From contig DAOVVG010000013.1 in the NCBI GenBank assembly GCA_030632175.1, positions 1 through 20,793 on the forward strand: DNA of 20,793 nucleotides. The letters are read 5' to 3'. This DNA is from Gammaproteobacteria bacterium. GTDB lineage: Bacteria; Pseudomonadota; Gammaproteobacteria; UBA9214. The position numbers were made by a program, and so were the translations under genes. Of this stretch, positions 15,863 through 20,793 are shown in pieces (positions within the stretch are counted from its first letter, which is position 1; each line of letters opens with the position of its first letter). The notes under the pieces were generated by a model, which was given only the letters and a program-made list of their open reading frames with translations, was not told the DNA's origin and searched no databases.

Positions 15863-16444
15863 ATGATACGCCCCACCCTGTTTTTTATACTGTTGCTTGC
15901 CATGGTATGGCAGAACGCTTCTGCACGTGAAGTTGAGCGTTGGAACAAGAACACTCATTTGTTGCCGCCGTACTGCAAGGATATAGCGAAAGGCAGTGGA
16001 AGTCGCGAGAGGACTAAATGGAGTGGCACCTTTGGCGAAGTCTACATACATATGCACCACTACTGTGCTGGAGTTTTTGCCGAGCAACAAGCTAAAAGTG
16101 CCCTGAATAAGCGTGAGCGAGCCAACCAGCTAGGGCAAGTGGTAAGCCAGATGAAATATGTGTCGGGTTCGTGCAATGCGGGGTGTGTAATTTACCCTGA
16201 ACTCCATACTCGCTGGGGATGGGCCTTGGGCGAGCAGGGACAGACTGCCGAAGCCATCAAGCACTACCAGCTTGCACTTCAGGCAAAAGAAAATTACACG
16301 CCAGCCTATGTCAGATTGTCAGAGCTATATCTCGAAGCCAATCAGCCTGATGAAGCACGGAAAACCCTTGAGTCGGGACTGAAAGCCAGTCCGAACTCGC
16401 GTTCACTAAAAAAACGGCTCAAGGAACTTGAATCATCCAAATAA
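15863..16444 (+). CDS. Secreted TPR protein with LPPYC and HMHHYC motifs
   Basis: The only plus-strand gene. It encodes 193 residues with a clear signal peptide (hydrophobic 5-17, cleavage probably after ASA at 19-21), so it acts in the periplasm. After a short region with LPPYC (34-38) and HMHHYCAG (63-70) and two further cysteines (104, 108) come about two tetratricopeptide repeats (113-180). The four cysteines and clustered histidines suggest disulfides or metal binding. I recall similar small TPR proteins with LPPYC/HHYC motifs near exopolysaccharide genes, but cannot verify this here and know no assigned function. AGAGAG lies just before the ATG. It converges on the deacetylase gene with 25 bp between the stops. 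Protein-protein interaction in polymer assembly or export is a plausible but unproven role. Confidence 0.85.
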   Translation: MIRPTLFFILLLAMVWQNASAREVERWNKNTHLLPPYCKDIAKGSGSRERTKWSGTFGEVYIHMHHYCAGVFAEQQAKSALNKRERANQLGQVVSQMKYVSGSCNAGCVIYPELHTRWGWALGEQGQTAEAIKHYQLALQAKENYTPAYVRLSELYLEANQPDEARKTLESGLKASPNSRSLKKRLKELESSK

Positions 16445-16469
16445 TAACCGGGCGACGTATTTTATAAGC

Positions 16470-17468
16470 TCAGGTAGCATTAAGTGTTTCGAGTGAACGC
16501 TTGATTTCAACTGGTGTCATTGAGGTGCCGCCAAGCTCATTAAAGAAATAACCAAAGTAATTGCGGCATTTATCCAGAAAACGTCCAAGCTCCATATCAT
16601 TTTGTACGTAAGGTGTGCCTCCAGGTTGAATGGAAGGGGAGTGGAAACTAAATACGAAAATGCGCACGCCGTCCTCGAGCAGTGTGCGGGTGAGACGCCG
16701 CATCTCCGGTTCACTGTAGTCCTCCGGAGAAAGGCGTATGCGTTCCATCAGGCGAAGTCTTGCTACCAGCCCGGATAGTTTTGTGCTGCGTAGCCACGGG
16801 TGTGTCAGCCGTTTGTACAACGATGTGCCGCCGCTTCGCAGTGCGCCTACATAGCCACCTGTACCGGGCAGCCCCAGCAGTTTTCGCTGTTTTCCGAACC
16901 AGTAGGGATGACTGGTATAAGCTGAGTAGTCCGGGCCCCCGTCCGCACAAAAATTGATGGGGACCGCGGGGCTGATGTCGACTTCATAACCGAGCTCTTC
17001 GAGTATCTCCCCGGTGTTTGGCCCGAAACCATAGCGGCCTGCGAGGTAAGTGACGGGTTGCGTGCCTAAAGATACGGAAATCTTTTCTGTGAGCAGGCGC
17101 AGTTTCTCCGCTTCCAGGTCTCTGGGCAGGTTTCCGGGATAGGAGTTGTACGCATTTACCTCTTCTTCATAAGGTGGTGAAACCCAGGGGTGCAGATGTG
17201 CGCCGATCAGGGCACGTCCTGAATCAGCATAGGCCTTGAGCGGTTCGATAGCGATCGCCTGCGAGGCGACGGGGTAGTCGATCACGTAGTTCGGCACAAT
17301 GCCAAACTCATCGAACATCGCCTGGGCCCGATCGATGTGTCGCATGTGTTCTACACCAGTAGAATTCCGATCGTGAGGTTTGTTCCAGTCAAATTCCTCT
17401 TCAGTATGAATCACCACTGTGAGGACAGGTTTTGTTTCAGGTGGCAGGAAGATCAGATCACGGTTCAT
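16470..17468 (-). CDS. Polysaccharide deacetylase family protein (WalW-like)
   Basis: A 332-residue protein of the NodB/polysaccharide deacetylase superfamily, in the variant often labelled WalW. The strand VLTVVIHTEEEFDW (15-28) takes the place of the usual metal-binding Asp motif, IGAHLHPW (88-95) supplies two histidines, and FSFHSPSIQPGG near residue 275 gives the C-terminal His motif. YLAGRYGFGPNT (135-146) is characteristic of the group. No signal peptide is evident, so it may act on a cytoplasmic lipid-linked precursor, or the annotation as a deacetylase may not hold for it. It starts 23 bp after the GNAT-like gene, so the two are probably co-transcribed. The Shine-Dalgarno sequence is poor. 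Substrate unknown. Confidence 0.85.
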   Translation of the reverse strand: MNRDLIFLPPETKPVLTVVIHTEEEFDWNKPHDRNSTGVEHMRHIDRAQAMFDEFGIVPNYVIDYPVASQAIAIEPLKAYADSGRALIGAHLHPWVSPPYEEEVNAYNSYPGNLPRDLEAEKLRLLTEKISVSLGTQPVTYLAGRYGFGPNTGEILEELGYEVDISPAVPINFCADGGPDYSAYTSHPYWFGKQRKLLGLPGTGGYVGALRSGGTSLYKRLTHPWLRSTKLSGLVARLRLMERIRLSPEDYSEPEMRRLTRTLLEDGVRIFVFSFHSPSIQPGGTPYVQNDMELGRFLDKCRNYFGYFFNELGGTSMTPVEIKRSLETLNAT

Positions 17469-17491
17469 ACTATTGTCAATATGTGCGGGAA

Positions 17492-18352
17492 TCAGAGGTC
17501 GAGGGCAACAATTTCTGTGTACAGATTACTGATGTCTGCCTCGGTCAGTGTATCACTGCGGAAGACCTTGTTGCGAAAGCCGGCGAGTTCGATGCTTGGT
17601 CTTGGAATCCTGGCCAATAAGCGCGATTCGACCCTGGTGAACATCAGGCCGTACTTGAATAGCAAATGATTGCCAAGAGCGAATCGGTATTTTACAAATT
17701 GCCCGGGATTGCCGAAGCCCAGTACGAAGGCGCCGGGCAAACCCCTCAATTGGGTTCGTTTATATGCCACATGGCAAAAGTCACCGGTCCGGCCTACTGC
17801 CAGGTGGTTTAGCCAGCTCAGGTGCCTGTGGTCCTGATAGACCTTGGTGTCTTCTTGAGACAGGACCTGCTCGAGAGTGTTCGAATCAGTGATTACACGC
17901 ACACCTGCAAGTAATGAAAAAGGCCAGGGCGGGTTGGGCCAAACCGCCTGCCGCTCATTCATGGGCTTGAATTTTAGAAATTGCAACGTCTTCGATACCA
18001 CTTCAGTTGGCGTGAGATCGGTGAAGTGGAAACCAGGCTGGGAAGTGAGCTCGATGGCCAGGCGCATGCTCTGGGAGCGGTACCGGTCGAGTACGCACCA
18101 GCTGGTGATATTGCAAAATCTTTCTGGTTTGCCTCTAATCAGGCGTTCAGCGTAAATGGCACCGATTCCACCCACGATTTTATTGTCATCACGCAGTAAA
18201 AAGCCGTTGTTGGGTTTTTCTACCCCCCAATCCTGCAGGAAGGCCGTGGCCCATTCTTTGGCTGAGCGCTGTTGGCTAAGGTTCTCGACGAGAAACTGGC
18301 AAAAGTCGGTGAGATCCGAATCCCTGATGGGTTCAAGTGTAGGCTGGTTCAT
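17492..18352 (-). CDS. GNAT-like acyltransferase, atypical
   Basis: A 286-residue protein whose first 130 residues read as a GNAT fold: NGFLLRDDNKIVGGIGAIY (49-67) is the central beta hairpin, followed by CVLDRYRSQSM (86-96) at the acetyl-CoA site and FHFTDLTPTEVVSKTLQFLKF (108-128, read here as the last strand and helix). The acetyl-CoA loop lacks the usual Q/RxxGxG/A glycines (RYRSQSM instead), which is common among GNAT-like proteins of polysaccharide clusters but raises the question of activity. The C-terminal half shows no motif I recognise. No signal peptide; cytoplasmic. Paired with the deacetylase gene 23 bp downstream, so the two may add and remove acyl groups on the same sugar (inference). 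Shine-Dalgarno sequence is not obvious. Confidence 0.7.
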   Translation of the reverse strand: MNQPTLEPIRDSDLTDFCQFLVENLSQQRSAKEWATAFLQDWGVEKPNNGFLLRDDNKIVGGIGAIYAERLIRGKPERFCNITSWCVLDRYRSQSMRLAIELTSQPGFHFTDLTPTEVVSKTLQFLKFKPMNERQAVWPNPPWPFSLLAGVRVITDSNTLEQVLSQEDTKVYQDHRHLSWLNHLAVGRTGDFCHVAYKRTQLRGLPGAFVLGFGNPGQFVKYRFALGNHLLFKYGLMFTRVESRLLARIPRPSIELAGFRNKVFRSDTLTEADISNLYTEIVALDL

Positions 18353-18443
18353 TGTTGCGTGTTATTCAGACAGTCATTCGATCAGTAAAAATAGCACAAA
18401 GCGATGGCGGCGGGCTATGCCACAGTGGTTCGTTGTGCACGGC

Positions 18444-18463
18444 AAAAGATCCCGGGCAGGGTC
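18444..18463 (-). terminator. Possible weak rho-independent terminator after the GmhB-like gene
   Basis: On the minus strand GACCC and GGG(A)TC pair around TGCCC, with one bulged A, and TTTT follows directly. It stands about 28 bp beyond the stop codon. Stem and T-run are both short, so this is a weak candidate. Confidence 0.3.
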
Positions 18464-18490
18464 AGTAGTGTTCCCGACAGACTGTTGTGG

Positions 18491-19057
18491 TCACGCATTC
18501 CGGCCACCATGTGAGAAGGTTCGGCTGAGCCAGGCTGTGATCCCGACAAGCGAACTGAAACGCAATTCCCCGGCGGTGCCGGTGTCTGCCATATCAGGAG
18601 TCAGCAGGACGTTGTACCCAACGCCGGCGGCCCGGCCGGCCTCTATGTCGGATTCCTTGTCGCCGATCAGTATCGAGTCTGGAAGATTCAGGTTGAAGGA
18701 TTCTTTTGCCTGCAGGATCATTCCCGGGTTCGGCTTCCGGTCAAAGGAGTCCTGCCTGTACTTGCCGATACCGGCAGTCGCATGAAAGGGGCAATAGTAG
18801 ACACGTTCGATTTGAATGTCGCGTGAAGCAAACTCATCAAGCATCCACGTAGTCAGCGCTTCATAGTCAGCGGTCGTGTAATAACCCCTGGCGATACCTG
18901 CCTGGTTAGTAATAACAAACAGCCGGAATCCCAGTTCCAGTGCGCGTGAGCAGAGATCAAAAATCCCCGTGATAAACTCGAAGTCCTCAATGCGGGATAC
19001 ATAGTTCTTTTCTGTGTTGATGACACCGTCTCGATCGAGGAAAAGGGCTTTGTCCAT
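18491..19057 (-). CDS. gmhB: D-glycero-D-manno-heptose 1,7-bisphosphate 7-phosphatase (GmhB-like, HAD superfamily)
   Basis: Removes the 7-phosphate of heptose bisphosphate on the way to ADP- or GDP-heptose. The 188 residues show all HAD motifs: FLDRDGVIN (6-14) with nucleophile Asp8 and general acid Asp10, TNQAGIARG (50-58), Lys108 in DRKPNPGM, and IGDKESDIEAG (131-141). In classical GmhB a zinc ion is held by CxH and CxC; here Cys89 and His92 are present but the second pair is missing (SFDRKP takes its place), a variant I believe occurs in polysaccharide-cluster paralogues. Because no other heptose gene is in the window, this may be an accessory copy supplying a heptose for this polymer. Upstream signals are weak. 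Related HisB-type phosphatases are an unlikely alternative. Confidence 0.88.
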   Translation of the reverse strand: MDKALFLDRDGVINTEKNYVSRIEDFEFITGIFDLCSRALELGFRLFVITNQAGIARGYYTTADYEALTTWMLDEFASRDIQIERVYYCPFHATAGIGKYRQDSFDRKPNPGMILQAKESFNLNLPDSILIGDKESDIEAGRAAGVGYNVLLTPDMADTGTAGELRFSSLVGITAWLSRTFSHGGRNA

Positions 19058-19094
19058 GACTTGTGAGCGTCCAGTCAGCAGTGGTCAGTTGATA

Positions 19095-20144
19095 CTAGTT
19101 GCAATTTTCAGTTATTTTATTCAGATGCTTGAATACTGAATTTGCCATAATTGTGTGTCCGTCTGCATCATAATGACCATCAAAAGCGATGACTGGCATA
19201 TGATTGTTTTGTTCATAGTATTTTCTGAAGGCCGGCAATAGATCCAGATAGTCAAGATGCACCTCGTCCGAATATTTTTTCAGGGTCGTTTGATATCGCT
19301 GGTTTTGATAGTCATTATTTATCTGGGCTGCCACAGGAATCACGGCCAGTGTCAGGCGAAATCCGTATAATTGCGACAGGCTGCGAAATTCATCCAGTAA
19401 TTCAATGGTAGTCTCGATCTCGCCCTGGAGCGCAGTATCAACCTGGCCACTCAGCAATTTGTTTATGGCATTGTCTTTGCTGTCCCGGCCCTTGTAAATA
19501 TCATAAATCCACATCAATGCAGCACTGCGACGTGCTAACTGCAGCAGCTTCCATCGTTGAATTATTTTATCTGTCGGCTTGTCAGAAAAGTCAAAGGCAT
19601 ACCAGTCGAAGTCAGCATATCTGCTGTATCGACTGGCTATATCAACTTGATTGAAGTCGTTGATGAAGAAGAAAGCGATAACATGATCAGGATCAAGGGG
19701 CAGTCCGAATTTTCTGAGTAATGCCAGTTCATTATTTGTACTGTACGCCCTGATCCCCATATTGATGACGGTATAGGCGCAGGGGGGAGTTGATTGATCA
19801 AGTTTTTTCTCAAGAACAGTCGTCATGAGTTCATTATCAGCGACCCCCTGGCCATAGATGTGTGAGTCCCCGATGGCCAGAATTCTATATTCATTTTTAC
19901 GCTTTGATGATACTTCAGGTCCGCGGAAACCGAGTGAATTCAATTTGACGAAATTTTCATAAGTATAGTGTTCATCAAGCGGGAGCATAACCCAGCCCGT
20001 ATCGGAGTCAGGTTTGACTCTAACAACGGGAAGTGCTTCTTTCTGTGGTACACCAATTATCATCCTTATAGAGAATTCCAGAAGTAGCAGTGCAAAGACG
20101 GTACTCAATAGAGTGACGACTATTGTTCCCAGGATATTTTTCAT
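19095..20144 (-). CDS. Membrane-anchored SGNH/GDSL-type hydrolase
   Basis: A 349-residue protein with an N-terminal transmembrane anchor (about 5-23) that should place the catalytic domain in the periplasm. ILAIGDSHIYGQG (88-100) is block I with nucleophile Ser94; Gly130 in VINMGIRAYS is block II, Asn162 in FFFINDFN is block III, and YDADGH (325-330) gives the Asp326/His330 of block V. Such domains cleave or transfer acyl esters, for example acetyl groups on polysaccharides. Its ATG overlaps the stop codon of the upstream heparinase-like gene by 4 bases (ATGA), with AGGAG 13 bases before, so the two are translationally coupled and probably act on the same polymer. Whether it removes or adds acyl groups cannot be told. 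Confidence 0.87.
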   Translation of the reverse strand: MKNILGTIVVTLLSTVFALLLLEFSIRMIIGVPQKEALPVVRVKPDSDTGWVMLPLDEHYTYENFVKLNSLGFRGPEVSSKRKNEYRILAIGDSHIYGQGVADNELMTTVLEKKLDQSTPPCAYTVINMGIRAYSTNNELALLRKFGLPLDPDHVIAFFFINDFNQVDIASRYSRYADFDWYAFDFSDKPTDKIIQRWKLLQLARRSAALMWIYDIYKGRDSKDNAINKLLSGQVDTALQGEIETTIELLDEFRSLSQLYGFRLTLAVIPVAAQINNDYQNQRYQTTLKKYSDEVHLDYLDLLPAFRKYYEQNNHMPVIAFDGHYDADGHTIMANSVFKHLNKITENCN

Positions 20145-20793
20145 CTGTTGTCTGCAGGCTCCTGGTGAAGAATCGGTTCACCATTACCAGCATCAACACG
20201 TACGTCATGCGTACGATGCTTGCCATTGCCTGATGTCACTTCAACCAATGGACCGTGGTGGCTGGTGTCGAACCACCAGCGTGTTGTTTTGCCAGGTGAT
20301 ACGACCTCGCAGCCAATGCGTGAGTCTTCTTCCAGCAAGCGGACCTGGTATGGGGATCGTCCCGATGTTTTGTGAGGCAGCAGCACGACCATAAAGAGAT
20401 CGTCCTGTGCTTTTACAGACGGGCTTAATTCGATCCGCCAATTACCCGCTTCTACGGGGGTCTTTTTTTTGCTAATCGCCTGGAGGGTTTTGCCTCCTTC
20501 ATTGTAGTTTTTGCCCTCGACATGGAATTCAAAGCCGGGTCCACCAACGACAGCGATGTCGGGTTTTCGTGGCAACAGGACATGCGCATCCAGTCGGGAT
20601 GTCCCCTGGCTGGTTGTCTTATCTTTCCCGGAAGCCTTTATTGTATAGCCATAGGGCGTCAACTCCGGCTTCTTTATGGAGTGATGTAGCCAGCGCTTGC
20701 GTAAATCCGGATTGCTGGCTTTGACACGGTCGAATATCAGTATGGCCCCGGTCGTTATGTCATAGCCGAAGGTGCGAATAAACTGCTCTACAC
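20141..20793 (-). CDS. Heparinase II/III-like protein, C-terminal part (5' end outside the window)
   Basis: The reading frame is open through the right edge, so only about 216 C-terminal residues are seen; a TTG at 20662 is an internal codon, not a start. The visible part opens with a segment reading ILIFDRVKASNPDLRKRWL, which fits the strand of the C-terminal beta-sandwich of heparinase II/III and related alginate-type lyases (hydrophobic-DRV, then KRWLxH), followed by Gly- and Lys-rich beta strands. The catalytic alpha/alpha toroid would lie beyond the window, so activity cannot be assessed. It overlaps the SGNH hydrolase gene by 4 bp. In many polysaccharide clusters such lyases trim or clear polymer in the periplasm; that role here is inferred. 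Confidence 0.72.
   Translation of the reverse strand, partial: VEQFIRTFGYDITTGAILIFDRVKASNPDLRKRWLHHSIKKPELTPYGYTIKASGKDKTTSQGTSRLDAHVLLPRKPDIAVVGGPGFEFHVEGKNYNEGGKTLQAISKKKTPVEAGNWRIELSPSVKAQDDLFMVVLLPHKTSGRSPYQVRLLEEDSRIGCEVVSPGKTTRWWFDTSHHGPLVEVTSGNGKHRTHDVRVDAGNGEPILHQEPADNR

Noticed and set aside
18353..18490. Sigma-54-type promoter upstream of the GNAT gene (TGGCAT on the minus strand)
   Set aside because: The required GC/TTGC element at the fixed spacing is absent.
18156..18785. A 209-codon plus-strand open frame spanning the GNAT and GmhB genes
   Set aside because: It crosses two well-supported minus-strand genes and their spacer, and its translation looks like a shadow of them.
1..20793. 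tRNA, rRNA, CRISPR arrays, transposase genes or attachment sites
   Set aside because: No cloverleaf-like sequence, regularly spaced repeat, transposase motif or integrase was seen on reading both strands.

Overview
This 20.8 kb window looks like part of a surface or extracellular polysaccharide gene cluster from a Gram-negative bacterium, most likely a gammaproteobacterium (inferred from gene families and the Wzx and GmhB homologues; no phylogenetic marker is present). It encodes 15 complete genes plus one cut by the right edge. All but one (a TPR lipoprotein-sized secreted protein at 15863-16444) are on the minus strand, so the minus-strand units below are described from high to low coordinates. 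No tRNA, rRNA, CRISPR array or intact insertion sequence was seen.

Right part (20793 to 16470): the C-terminal part of a heparinase II/III-like protein overlaps by 4 bp a membrane-anchored SGNH-type hydrolase. These are followed by a GmhB-like heptose bisphosphate phosphatase, a GNAT-like acyltransferase and a WalW-like polysaccharide deacetylase. They look like tools for making or editing a heptose-containing or otherwise modified polymer.

Middle (16444 to 11063): the lone plus-strand TPR protein is separated by a 316 bp divergent spacer from a Wzx-type flippase. Next come a surface FG-GAP/ASPIC beta-propeller protein and a first sulfotransferase. A 379 bp gene-free stretch (10684-11062) holding several inverted repeats closes this unit.

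Left part (10683 to 6): nine genes, closely spaced apart from gaps of about 120 and 166 bp, run acyl carrier protein, FAAL-type adenylating enzyme, chorismate pyruvate-lyase homologue, PaaK-type adenylating ligase, a second sulfotransferase, a large alpha/alpha-toroid-like protein, a third sulfotransferase fused to a CysQ-like domain, and two glycosyltransferases. The chorismate lyase/adenylate ligase/ACP trio recalls the Rv2949c/FadD22 step of mycobacterial phenolic glycolipid synthesis, but no polyketide synthase is visible here. The most economical reading is that 4-hydroxybenzoate (or a related acid) is made, activated and put on the carrier protein for decorating a sulfated glycan or glycolipid.

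The two most notable points are this aryl-acid module inside a cluster with three different sulfotransferases, and the fusion of a sulfotransferase with a PAP-phosphatase-like domain that has lost most of its metal ligands. Base composition is mosaic: several glycosyltransferase and sulfotransferase genes are visibly AT-rich next to GC-rich neighbours.
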